The notes under the pieces are model-generated. The model made no database searches, was not told the DNA's origin, and saw only the letters and a program-made list of their open reading frames with translations. A stretch of 36,835 bases of DNA, from positions 1-36,835 of the forward strand of contig JAUCBJ010005244.1 in the NCBI GenBank assembly GCA_032718475.1. Direction: 5' to 3'. Shown piece by piece: positions 8,705 through 17,802 of this stretch. Positions within the stretch are counted from its first letter, which is position 1. Each line of letters begins with the position of its first letter. The position numbers and the translations under genes were made by a program. The DNA is from Nemertoderma westbladi (Eukaryota; Xenacoelomorpha; Nemertodermatida; Nemertodermatidae).

Positions 8705-11700
8705 ATGTCTGACACAAAGCAAAACCTATCAGACAGTCTCCTAGATACAACCATATGTGACCCAGACAGGAGTGTGGAACGTGTGGGACCGAAGTTCAAC
8801 TCACCTCCTACTGTAAGAAAGATCATCCCTCCAGTAGTAATATCAGACCCTAGGCTAGTCCAACATCGTAGGTCTATCATAGGCACTCGAGCTCAGGTCA
8901 AGCGGGACCAAGAAGCAGCAGAACAGCAACTACCCGCGAGCCGAGAACTTATTTCTCAGCGGCCCGACAGCTCCTCTAGTGCGGATACTATAGAGCTGAC
9001 ACCCGAGCACGGAGCAAAGATGACAGATGCGGTTTATTCGGACCCCCTTCTCATCCTTCCTGCAGCCGTACTCACTAGGTTATTGATTGCGGTGGAAGAA
9101 CACCAGATCGATTGGGCGAGAAATAAGCGATCGACTAAAGATAGTTATGCGGGATACACAAGGGAAGAACTGAAGTCTATTGTCGAGTCGCAATGGAACT
9201 TCCCCGGACCCGGACTCCCGTTTGATTTATCAGAAGCTGCCTGGGAAGACATACACAGGATGGGAGTAACCAAGGAAACCATCGATCCAGCTGTGTGGAA
9301 GAGGTCCGCAGCCGGATACGTACAGGGATTCTTCAGCTCCATGGAGCGTTTAGAAGAACAACTGTTTCAACAACCCCAAGGACCTCAAGAGCAGGGACAG
9401 CTGCTTTATCAAGTTAGAGAAAGAATTCTACGAATCAGGCTAATCTTATCGGCCTTTGAGGAGGCTTCTAAAAGAAGACAAGACACGTCGTTGCAAGTTG
9501 CCGTAAAGACTTGGTTTCAACGGGTGAGTCTCCAGGTTCAAGGAACGGCTCAGTGGAAAGCTCAGCTGGATGAGCGCTCAACCCATGGAGAATCAACAGA
9601 CGCCACATTTTCCCAAGTGGAAAGTGAAGCGACGGTGGAGAAACCGCATAAGAGGGATGCTATTGACATCTATCTGTCGGACTATCAACGTTTTGTAGGA
9701 GATGAAGAGTTGAGGAGAAGACTAGAGGGGCTTAGCCCTAATAGTGAAGGAGCCAAGCTTGTGTTGGACGCAATCGATGCGGATAGGATAGCTGCGAACC
9801 AAGCTAAATTTGATGAAAGCATCCGCATCGCTAAGGTTCAAGAAGAACAAGTAAAGAAAAAACGTATAGAAGATAGAAAGACAGCGGCAGTGGCAGCAGC
9901 AGTGGCAGCGGCAGAAGCTGAAAGAAAAGCGGCAGTGGCAGTGGCAGCGGCCGAAGCGGAAAGAAAAGCGGCAGCGGCAGTGGCAGAGGCCGAAGCGGAA
10001 AGAAAGGCGGCAGTGGCAGCAGCAGAGGCAGTGGCAGAAGCAGAACGGAGGGCATCTGAAGAGACAACCCAACTAGAGTTGGAAAATCTTCAAGAGAGGC
10101 AAGACAACTTCAATAAACAGTTAACAGCTAGTAATATGCAGATGATGAGTCGATCTACTCCCAAAAGACAGGGATATACATCATCTGAGGAAGGCGATAC
10201 CACCGATACTGAAGGCGGAGGAAATAGATCTCGTCTAAGCAGACGTAGAAGAATATCCCACCGTCAGAAATTGCCTGATTTGCCCCCAGCTGTTAGAAGG
10301 CAACTAAATAACACAAACTTAGGTAGTACAGAACCCACAGACCAAATAATTAAAATAGAAAGACTCCCTACTATAGTAGATGAGCCTGAAATAATTAGGC
10401 CTGTTCCCAAAGCCACCCCTTCGGTGATAGAGACACCTGTACTCCCTGAACCTACCTCTAAATTCCCTCTGCACAGCACTAAGCTATCTGTGCCCCACAG
10501 AACCACCCTTGAAAATGTTCATGTCCTGGACTCCGAGCGAAATATTAATGATTTGTCGCCCGTTGTCCCTCGTCTGCCCGCTACAACGTTGGCGCCTCCC
10601 GCTTCGGCGGTCGAGTGGGTAGATGAGGGACGACGGGAGATGGGTCTCCTGCTCGGGCAGTTGAGGGAACACCGTTCCCGCTCCTCTCAGCAAGTCCAGG
10701 AAATGGAGGGGACTGTGCATCAGTTAAAGGGAACAGTTAGAGAGAGTAGGTTAGCGTTGCAAGAAGTGCAGCAGAGTATCGCATCAGAACGCGATAAGTT
10801 AGTAAATTTACAAAAGGGTATACCACCACCCTCTGTAACAATGTGTCAACCTGTTAGGTCTGAAGTATTTTATGCGCAAGGTGTGGAGCCTACACGCATC
10901 TATACTGCTAGTGAAGTAGAAACTCCTATAGTAAACCCTATTAAGGGTAATTATAAACCTGTTGACAGTGATATTCCATATAGACTTGATCATAATCCGA
11001 GAAATTTATATACCGATAACTCGATATTAAATAATACGATGGCCCAAGAAAGTTTTACGCGTCAAATGGCTAGAACCGAAGCCCGGCAAGCGGTAAAAGT
11101 GGGAGAGATCGTCAAGTTCAATGGAGATGAGATGAAATGGTTACCTTTTAATGAATATTACAAAGATAACATACAGAACTCTGTGCTATCTAATGGAGAA
11201 AAACTTAGATTCCTCATCGAGTGCTTGGAAGGATCTCCCAAGTTAATGGCGTTAAAGTTTATTGGACATCCAGATGGATTAAGACAAGTTTGGGATACAT
11301 TAAACATCAGGTATGGTAATAGGAATAACATAGCTAGGTATTTGTATGCAAAATTAATGGCGCCCCGAAAGTTTCTTAGCAGCGGGATTATAGAGTTTTC
11401 CGACGAGATTCAGGAGATCTGTAGACAGCTAGATTGGTTAGGTAAGTCTCATGAATACCAGAATTCTATGGTTGTAGGAGCCTTAGCATCAACTCTGCCA
11501 AAGGGTGGAGTAGGTACACGCTGGGACAAGAAAGTATTATATATGATGGAGCAACAACGACGAGACCCTACCATGGCTGATCTCATGTCATTCTTGGATA
11601 GCGAGGTAAAACTACAGCTCCTAAAGCAGTCCAGAGAGAAGACACCGGAAAATAAGGTAAGTGAGAAACCCGTTTCTAGGAGAAAGGTAATACCAGTGTG

Positions 11701-13423
11701 TTATACAGACGACGGCGAAAGCCAGGCTTCTCGAGAGGAAGACAGCGGGAAAGACACTGAAAGATCTTACTATGACAACACAACGCCTAAGGACGTAAGT
11801 AAATTCAAGTCTCGAACCAATGACAGGAGAGAACAGGTAAGAAAAACTCCTCCCACGTCTCCTAAAAGAATTCACAGAAGAAAGCCCGAGAAAAGAACGA
11901 GCGTGCACCACACAGCACATGTTAAAGTAAGTAACATCAAGCCCAAATGTGTGTTGTGCGACGGGCCCCACCGTTTAAATGTGTGTAATGAATTCCTAAA
12001 GAAAACATTAAAGGATAGACGTGAAGTCATGTGGGATAAGCGGTTGTGTTATAATTGTCTCAGGCGAGGACACCAACGGCGAACCTGTTACTCCGACGCA
12101 AGGTGTGCGAAGTGCGGCGCGAAACATCATATTTTGTTGCACACCGAATTCGAAAGAAACAGCCCGAGTCAGGTAAGTGAGTCCGAACTACATGTCCAAT
12201 TCAGTGATGTGAACGACACTGACCAAAGTTCTGAGATGGAAGGATTCTATACCGACGAATTCTCCGACCAAAGTTCTGAAATGGAAGGATTCTATACGGA
12301 CGAATTCTCAGACGAAAACGAATCCTGTTACTTAATAAATACCGCAGTGTATCGAGCACTTACGTATGAGAAGGAAACCGACAGTGAGCTCCCCCTAACT
12401 ACTTCTGATCGACAACCATCTTGGAAAGCGCCAACTTCCAATGTAGGAATCCGAGAATTTCCTGTAGTACAGTTAAGGGTCCACGGACCTAAAAGGAGTT
12501 ATATAGTGAACGCCCTCCTTGACTCCGGTAGCACAGGAACATTCATCGACAAAGAACTAGCCGAAGACATCTTTGCTGGACAACCCAAGTTCCGAACTAA
12601 GCTAAACATGTCAGGAATTATGCAGGTTTGGAAATCTACCGTAATAGCGGATTATTATGTAGGCGCGTTGTCCACCCCCCAGGATGAACTAGGAGAACAC
12701 AGCATAAGGTCAGTAAGAATGGTAGCGATAATGAACTTCGCTACCAGCCAAGTGGAACCTTATAACTGGGATGAGGACGATTTCTCCCAGCAGCTTGAAA
12801 TACCTAGATTCAACACCGATTACCCTGGAGTCCAAATACTCATCGGTCAAAATGCGCATGAAGCGCTCGAGACATTGGAGAAACGGCCTGCTCAACCGCA
12901 ACCACTACAAGCTTATGCGGGAAGAACTAGAGTGGGTTGGTACTTTACTGGCCCTTCCCGTAGAACTCTCATGGAAAGATTACCGAAAGATCAGGTATAT
13001 CAAGTAAGAGAATGGGAAGATGAGAGCAGTGAGTTAGACGATCCAACTGAGGGAAGACCATACTCCTCAGATAATGACGACATCAACTCCAATGTAGATC
13101 AATGGAGACATTGCCCCGAGACGATTAATCTAGCCAACATCGCCTCCAGAGGAGCAACTCCTCAAGAACTGACAGATACTCCAGACTGGTTAGGTGAACC
13201 CGACTTCCTAAGTAAAGAAGATGAATGGCCTCCCCACCTTAACCCGGCTGAGATTAGACAGGCCAAGGGAGCGGAGAAAGTAACACAACAACTCAATCGC
13301 CCAGCTGGTCGTTTATATTTACTGGAAAGAGACCGAAAACTGTCCGGAAACTATGGAAGGCAAGATACTCTTCCTACGACCACTTCCCTAATCCGACAAA
13401 TATCTAGGGACTCCATAACGTAA
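8705..13423 (+). CDS. Gag-protease polyprotein of BEL/Pao type with in-frame pol remnants
   Basis: An uninterrupted 1572-codon ORF. Residues 1-390 are unassigned, acidic and helical. About 394-450 is an Ala/Glu/Lys-rich helix made of repeated AEAERKAA units, probably a coiled coil. About 788-980 looks like the DUF1759 capsid-type region of BEL/Pao Gag. About 1080-1145 holds three zinc knuckles (CVLCDGPHRLNVC, CYNCLRRGHQRRTC, CAKCGAKHHILLH). About 1260-1420 is a retropepsin-like domain with the active site LLDSGSTGTFID (Asp near 1273) and the distal GWYFTGP typical of this family. In BEL/Pao the RT, RNase H and integrase should follow. Instead, near residue 1467 the frame passes to WRHCPETINLANIASRG, which corresponds to the end of RNase H. 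Then LNRPAGRLYLLE resembles the integrase C-terminal tail. Two internal losses that kept the frame are the simplest reading. Predicted products are a virion core and protease only. Confidence 0.88.
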   Translation: MSDTKQNLSDSLLDTTICDPDRSVERVGPKFNSPPTVRKIIPPVVISDPRLVQHRRSIIGTRAQVKRDQEAAEQQLPASRELISQRPDSSSSADTIELTPEHGAKMTDAVYSDPLLILPAAVLTRLLIAVEEHQIDWARNKRSTKDSYAGYTREELKSIVESQWNFPGPGLPFDLSEAAWEDIHRMGVTKETIDPAVWKRSAAGYVQGFFSSMERLEEQLFQQPQGPQEQGQLLYQVRERILRIRLILSAFEEASKRRQDTSLQVAVKTWFQRVSLQVQGTAQWKAQLDERSTHGESTDATFSQVESEATVEKPHKRDAIDIYLSDYQRFVGDEELRRRLEGLSPNSEGAKLVLDAIDADRIAANQAKFDESIRIAKVQEEQVKKKRIEDRKTAAVAAAVAAAEAERKAAVAVAAAEAERKAAAAVAEAEAERKAAVAAAEAVAEAERRASEETTQLELENLQERQDNFNKQLTASNMQMMSRSTPKRQGYTSSEEGDTTDTEGGGNRSRLSRRRRISHRQKLPDLPPAVRRQLNNTNLGSTEPTDQIIKIERLPTIVDEPEIIRPVPKATPSVIETPVLPEPTSKFPLHSTKLSVPHRTTLENVHVLDSERNINDLSPVVPRLPATTLAPPASAVEWVDEGRREMGLLLGQLREHRSRSSQQVQEMEGTVHQLKGTVRESRLALQEVQQSIASERDKLVNLQKGIPPPSVTMCQPVRSEVFYAQGVEPTRIYTASEVETPIVNPIKGNYKPVDSDIPYRLDHNPRNLYTDNSILNNTMAQESFTRQMARTEARQAVKVGEIVKFNGDEMKWLPFNEYYKDNIQNSVLSNGEKLRFLIECLEGSPKLMALKFIGHPDGLRQVWDTLNIRYGNRNNIARYLYAKLMAPRKFLSSGIIEFSDEIQEICRQLDWLGKSHEYQNSMVVGALASTLPKGGVGTRWDKKVLYMMEQQRRDPTMADLMSFLDSEVKLQLLKQSREKTPENKVSEKPVSRRKVIPVCYTDDGESQASREEDSGKDTERSYYDNTTPKDVSKFKSRTNDRREQVRKTPPTSPKRIHRRKPEKRTSVHHTAHVKVSNIKPKCVLCDGPHRLNVCNEFLKKTLKDRREVMWDKRLCYNCLRRGHQRRTCYSDARCAKCGAKHHILLHTEFERNSPSQVSESELHVQFSDVNDTDQSSEMEGFYTDEFSDQSSEMEGFYTDEFSDENESCYLINTAVYRALTYEKETDSELPLTTSDRQPSWKAPTSNVGIREFPVVQLRVHGPKRSYIVNALLDSGSTGTFIDKELAEDIFAGQPKFRTKLNMSGIMQVWKSTVIADYYVGALSTPQDELGEHSIRSVRMVAIMNFATSQVEPYNWDEDDFSQQLEIPRFNTDYPGVQILIGQNAHEALETLEKRPAQPQPLQAYAGRTRVGWYFTGPSRRTLMERLPKDQVYQVREWEDESSELDDPTEGRPYSSDNDDINSNVDQWRHCPETINLANIASRGATPQELTDTPDWLGEPDFLSKEDEWPPHLNPAEIRQAKGAEKVTQQLNRPAGRLYLLERDRKLSGNYGRQDTLPTTTSLIRQISRDSIT
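12221..12310 (+). repeat. 45-bp in-frame tandem duplication inside gag
   Basis: The units at 12221-12265 and 12266-12310 differ at only a few bases and encode the same 15 residues (DQSSEMEGFYTDEFS). The repeat sits in the acidic linker between the zinc knuckles and the protease, a plausible processing region. Confidence 0.95.
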
Positions 13424-15066
13424 CAACATATGGAGTGGGTGTGTGACTATATTATTTTATATTTATTTTATTATTTTATATTATGTATGTATTATTATGT
13501 AATTTTATTATAATCGTTTTCTTTAATTTTATTTAGTCAAATGTTATTTAGCGATTATTTAGTAGATTAGTGCAATATATTAGTGTTTATTACTTAATTA
13601 CTTATATATTATATTTAGTGCGACGGCGAGAAATAATTCTTTTTCTCTTTCCTTACTGTCCGTATCATATTATAAATACGTGACTACAGTAAGATGAAAT
13701 ATCCGTACTTATTAAAGTACAATAAAGCTCCTACTATATTCGAGTATTATTGGTAAGCAGAGTATTAGGAATGCAAAGTTCAGATCCTCGTGTCTCGGCT
13801 AAACCAAGCTCTGGGTAGACCTTGGAAACGACTTGCCTCTTCACACTGACATTGCTTCGTGCGATATTGCTCTCATACCGTATATTAAATAATACATATA
13901 GTAGCGTGATGTCCCTTTAACAGTAGCGTAAAACGCAAAATAAATCTGTTAAACCCTTTGACCATCTGTAATTCTAGTCGATTAAGATATCGCGGCACCC
14001 ACCGATATACTTGAAAGACAAATTTCTAGAATCAGTGGTTAACGTCCCCAGACATGTTCTGGAATAAACCGGTGCCCATCCTAAATATTAATTATTAATA
14101 TTTATAAAATCTGTCAAATTTCAGATCCTTTAAAATTCTAGTCGATTAAGATATCGTAGCACTTACCGATACTCTTAAAAGGACAAATTTCCTAGAATTC
14201 AAGGATCCCAGTCCCCAGACATGTTCTGGAATAAAATTGTGTCTATTTTAATATTAAATAATAAAATTTACGGGAATAAATGCTAAATTCATCTTTTAAT
14301 GAATTTGATAAATTGTTATTTTATACAATTTATAATATTCCCAAAATTCCATTAATTAATAGATCATGGGAGCGGAGATTCACCTATTAAGTGTATTAGT
14401 GTGCGAGAATCTCCAATATAGAGTCAATAGCCGATAAAATTCATAAAATCATATATAAAGATGATATTGACCATTAAAGACTTACTATTAAATAGCATCC
14501 CAGATCTGTATGCATGAGAATTACCCTAATTCTACCGCTAGCTTTCCATAATGTCACCATAGCAACAACCACGCTAGAATTAGAAGCGAGTTAACAGAAC
14601 AATAAAAAGCTTGCTCATTGAATAGCATACGGAATAAATAGCACACCGCTAGTATCCAAGGATACATAATAACAACGTGACATTCTGGAAGGCACTTGAC
14701 TAACGGACAAATGACCCGAATGTGTGATAGAATGTGTACCATTTGTGACAGTTACGTGGAATTTGTGCGTTTGTAGGTGAATGTTACTACTAAGGTGTGT
14801 TTACAGTAGCGAGTCGCAATTGTGAAAGTAGCCCTAACTCTCCAGTAAGAACCTGAAGTATATCTAAGCCTTTGGGACGGACGGTGGAGTGACTCGTGCT
14901 GGTTGTTGTAGTCGTTGTGCAGCTACGACGTTGGCGATAGGCACATCGGCGAAAGTACACCAGCGCTGAGGATCTCGCACTGTCCGGGGGCAGAGAGGGG
15001 TAGGCAGCGACGCCCGCTCGCCTAAATATAAACTCATTATAATATGGATAAACTTATATAGCAGAT
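13424..15066 (+). other. Non-coding spacer of the BEL/Pao element
   Basis: No frame with RT, RNase H or integrase motifs is present on either strand. The first half is very AT-rich. A diverged repeat pair is at 13971-14245. An X-box-like word GTCACCATAGCAAC is at 14553-14566. The last 300 bases are GC-richer and CpG-rich and lead into the third ORF. Possible splice acceptor-like words (TTTACAG near 14810, GTGCAG near 14920) could allow a subgenomic message for that ORF; this is not demonstrable here. Confidence 0.55.
13971..14245 (+). repeat. Diverged direct repeat pair (about 110 bp, 164-bp spacing) with hairpin
   Basis: Both units start ATTCTAGTCGATTAAGATAT (13971 and 14135). Both end with CCAGACATGTTCTGG, a hairpin with arms CCAGA and TCTGG, followed by AATAAA. 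The intervening bases have diverged. Confidence 0.85.
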
Positions 15067-15888
15067 ATGATTGAGTTGATAGAAGATGATCTTGGTATCA
15101 GGGAGCGATATACTCTACCTTTACAAGCGTTTGTTGATAGCTTGATACGCGGCGACGCTGGTCCAACTACTACGGAGGACGATGGTCGTTATATCGAACC
15201 GCCAATGTCCCAGGAACAACTTACGCGTGAATTGGACTATAGAAAATTCACCGCTCGCTATACGCATCGTAATGGTACGTATATGGACTTCTTAACTACT
15301 GGTCATCCTATCGACCTACACGATACGAACGATATAGACACCGAAAGGGAAATGGTTTTATTTAAATATCATACCCAGCGGAAGCGGAACGATAAACTGA
15401 GATTCGAACACGAAAATTCTATTCGAAACCGACTCGAAAGTGAAGATGTTGAAGAACCGGATAAACGCAGCGACTTCAAAGAATATCTGGAATTCTTGAG
15501 AGAAACATATCTCAATATTACCAGTCAACAGAATCTAGAAACTCGATATCTTCAAGGTATACATCATGACCGCATGGTAGAACTCAAACGGCTCTATTCC
15601 ACTATGATGTATCTTACCGCTGATCGACCGCTACCTGTTGCACCGGATAGCTTCGAACAGATGGAGGAATATTGTAAACTGGAGAAAGATCACTCGCGTT
15701 TCCCCTACAAGACGTGCGTCTTTGGTATTATTGCGATGAATGCCCTAGACCCAACCAACAAACGGAAAGACCTAAACATCCGCGGAGACGTTGCATTAAA
15801 CACGGTTTTACTCGCTATATTTACGGGAGTTTCGAGCGAAACTTGTTCGATGTATCACCTACGCTCGCTCGATTCAAACGATCCTTAA
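15067..15888 (+). CDS. Third ORF of the BEL/Pao element, unrecognised protein (N-terminal part)
   Basis: 273 codons from an ATG at 15067. I do not recognise the family. It is hydrophilic and charged, rich in Asp, Glu, Arg and Tyr, without signal peptide or membrane segment, so an envelope-like glycoprotein is unlikely from what is seen. A stretch with DFKEYLEFLRETYL is probably helical. Near the end a more hydrophobic part (CVFGIIAMNALDP, then VALNTVLLAIFTG) looks like a folded core. The frame is probably cut artificially: an overlapping frame (from about 15714 to 16142) continues with plausible protein-like sequence, so a frameshift near 15880 is likely. Codon and CpG usage is more CpG-rich than in gag, which could point to a separate origin. 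Alternatives: a captured host gene or an accessory gene found in related elements. Confidence 0.55.
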   Translation: MIELIEDDLGIRERYTLPLQAFVDSLIRGDAGPTTTEDDGRYIEPPMSQEQLTRELDYRKFTARYTHRNGTYMDFLTTGHPIDLHDTNDIDTEREMVLFKYHTQRKRNDKLRFEHENSIRNRLESEDVEEPDKRSDFKEYLEFLRETYLNITSQQNLETRYLQGIHHDRMVELKRLYSTMMYLTADRPLPVAPDSFEQMEEYCKLEKDHSRFPYKTCVFGIIAMNALDPTNKRKDLNIRGDVALNTVLLAIFTGVSSETCSMYHLRSLDSNDP

Positions 15889-16600
15889 ATAAACCTATGA
15901 TCCGAGTTCCGGAATACTCGATCAGACCTCCTCACTCCCTAGTGAGAACCCAGACTCTTGATCCTAATAGTATCATGGATCCTCCCGAGCTGTACTCACT
16001 GTTCAAAGATCTAGTGCTACCCGAACAGTTAGTCGGTGGCACTCTGATTGTGGGCTCCCTAAATATTCGCCCATCTTACCTAGTCGGATTGGGACGCGGA
16101 CATCTAATATCGTCATTCAACCGTATCATCGTCCCTGTTTAACCCGATACAACCTGTCACTGAGGCGGAGGAGAGAGTTGTACGAGACGCGTTGGACACT
16201 ATTCGTCAAAAGATCGGAAAATGAACCTACAATTGTTTAGAGAAACGTAAATTGTGGCAGCAAGTCCAAGCGGTAAACGAATTAACTTTATCTCAGTTCG
16301 ATCAAGAAATCCAGAATCTCTAAGAAGATATCGAACTTGGACGACCCTATTCTCTGCGAGAGTTTTTGGATGAACGTATCCAGCTACGAGCGGAGGAAAA
16401 TCAGCTCGAGGAGAAGCATATCGAAACGGCGGATACCCCGACCATAATCCTACACCTTCTGATGCAATCATATTGCACCCTTCACCCAGGAGTTATGGCC
16501 CTCCTAGTAAAGTGGCTCCCCCCAAAGAGAAAAGGACTCTTGCTAGCTTTAAAAAACTGCGTAAACGCCGTCCACGCAAGACAGACTAACTGTTTAGAGT
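15889..16600 (+). pseudogene. Third ORF, degenerate C-terminal part
   Basis: Protein-like sequence continues in shifting frames. The first frame carries DPPELYSLFKDLVLPEQLVGG and stops at 16142. Then a stretch with PVTEAEERVVRDALDTIRQK and KLWQQVQAVNELTLSQFDQE is interrupted by two stops (a TGA near 16229 and a TAA near 16321). Next comes an acidic helix (REFLDERIQLRAEENQLEEK), then, in another frame, a proline-rich and strongly basic tail containing SFKKLRKRRPRKTD before a stop near 16590. A basic tail could be a nuclear localization signal. At least two frameshifts and two stops make this copy non-functional at its C-terminus. Exact frameshift sites were not resolved. Confidence 0.5.
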
Positions 16601-16667
16601 ATTTTTATATTTTAGAAACTGTGATTTTTTATATTTTATAGAATTAAATCCCATTTTCTGGGAGCGG

Positions 16668-17797
16668 TGTAAAAGCTTTTGGGGGATATAACTGGCCCTT
16701 TTGCTTCGCAATCCAGTTTCCCTCAATGCGCTCAAATACTCTAAAGAAAAACTCCCTAACTCAAATGATGCAAGCTACCGGCTGATTGGCTGATTTGCTG
16801 TACGTATGGCCTCTTTGTTCTGTTCGATCAACCAACCAGAGCAAAGTCAACCAAGCAGAGTGATTCATCCTGTGTGTTGCCTAAGGGCTGCAAAAACCCG
16901 AATAGTTCGGCATTTAGACATTTGTGGAATCTGTGGAATATGGAGCTCTGCCAATGAGAGCTTTTCCTTTTTGTGTTGAAAGCTACCTGCAACAGCTCAC
17001 AGGGTTCAGTGTGTTGGTTTTTCCAGAGCCTAGAACATCAGCTATGGAATTATTCTGAATTATTCCAACATTAGAACGACTTTAATTATAAGAACACATA
17101 ACGGTACGTATTGCACATTATTTACTGCTATTTACTGTTTGTTATTAATTGTATCAGTTGTTTACATATTGTTATTTGGAGAATAATGATAAATGATCAG
17201 AAACCCCGATCTTCTTGATACACTAAGGTTAGAGAGACCGGTTACATATAGCAATTGCGACTTATATTATCGTGGTTTGTAGTGAATTGAATGCTATTTT
17301 ATAGGCCCTACAAATGTCGGTTGCTATTCTCTTTATATATGATTAAAATCAGTGACTATCGGCAATTCAGTGTGCAGCGGTGTGCAATAGTCTGTATGTG
17401 CTTGTCCGCGTAACAAAGCATCTCCTAAAGAATGCGCCTTATGTGTAACTTATAATCCATTCCGTTGTGTTTAGTGTAAGCCATAGCTCTGTTTATATAG
17501 ATAGAGCGCCACGTCCTAAAGGAACTGCTAATATTTCCCGAAAGTGAATGATATTTGTCAGGAATTATATTAACGATCAATCGAATAGTACGGTAGGCCT
17601 GCACCGCAATCAAATTAAAGCATCCGAATCCAGTCTCCCGGGTATATCCAGCGGGTGAATGGTCGCGCATAGACTGGCTTCGGCTAATGTTGGATTTATT
17701 TGTGTCAAATACTTGTCATAGGCTAGAGTCGATTTATAACCTAGAAGACATATAGATTTGGCGGGTTAAACTGCCAAAGGTCTTAAAAGCGCGAACT
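16668..17797 (+). repeat. 3' LTR (1130 bp)
   Basis: Gapless match to 5320-6449. It begins TGTAAAAG but ends CT instead of CA, so the terminal base differs. A short purine-rich GGGAGCGG just precedes it and is the only candidate polypurine tract. Four of the substitutions are C in the 5' LTR and T here, three of them at CpG (16923, 17187, 17194). Confidence 0.92.
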
Positions 17798-17802
17798 CTG
17801 GT
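17798..17802. other. 5-bp target site duplication (right copy), CTGGT
   Basis: Matches 5315-5319. LINE-A coding sequence resumes at 17803 in the frame that was left at 5319. Confidence 0.9.

Larger units (their letters stand above)
5320..17797 (+). mobile_element. BEL/Pao-type LTR retrotransposon lacking RT, complete between LTRs
   Basis: A 12,478-bp element bounded by two 1130-bp direct LTRs and a CTGGT target duplication, inserted into LINE-A. Order: 5' LTR, 2.25-kb repeat-rich leader, a 1572-codon gag-protease ORF, a 1.6-kb non-coding spacer, a third ORF, 3' LTR. BEL/Pao identity rests on the Gag type (DUF1759-like region, then three zinc knuckles, then a DSGS aspartic protease with the GWYFTGP tail). 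No frame between the LTRs encodes an RT YxDD core or an integrase DDE core. The element is therefore non-autonomous and would depend on a relative for pol. LTR divergence is eight internal substitutions plus the terminal base, so insertion is recent. Confidence 0.9.

Noticed and set aside
9722-10072. Minus-strand frames rich in Leu/Pro or Cys/His opposite the Gag helix
   Set aside because: They are mirror images of the Ala/Glu/Lys-rich repeat in the real ORF.
14040-14235. p53-type regulation from the two AGACATGTTC words
   Set aside because: Single decamers are frequent by chance and here they are part of a duplicated hairpin; kept only as a remark.
13424-15066. Hidden RT or integrase in the spacer of the LTR element
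   Set aside because: No YxDD, no DDE-type pattern and no long frame on either strand; the region is AT-rich and repeat-bearing.
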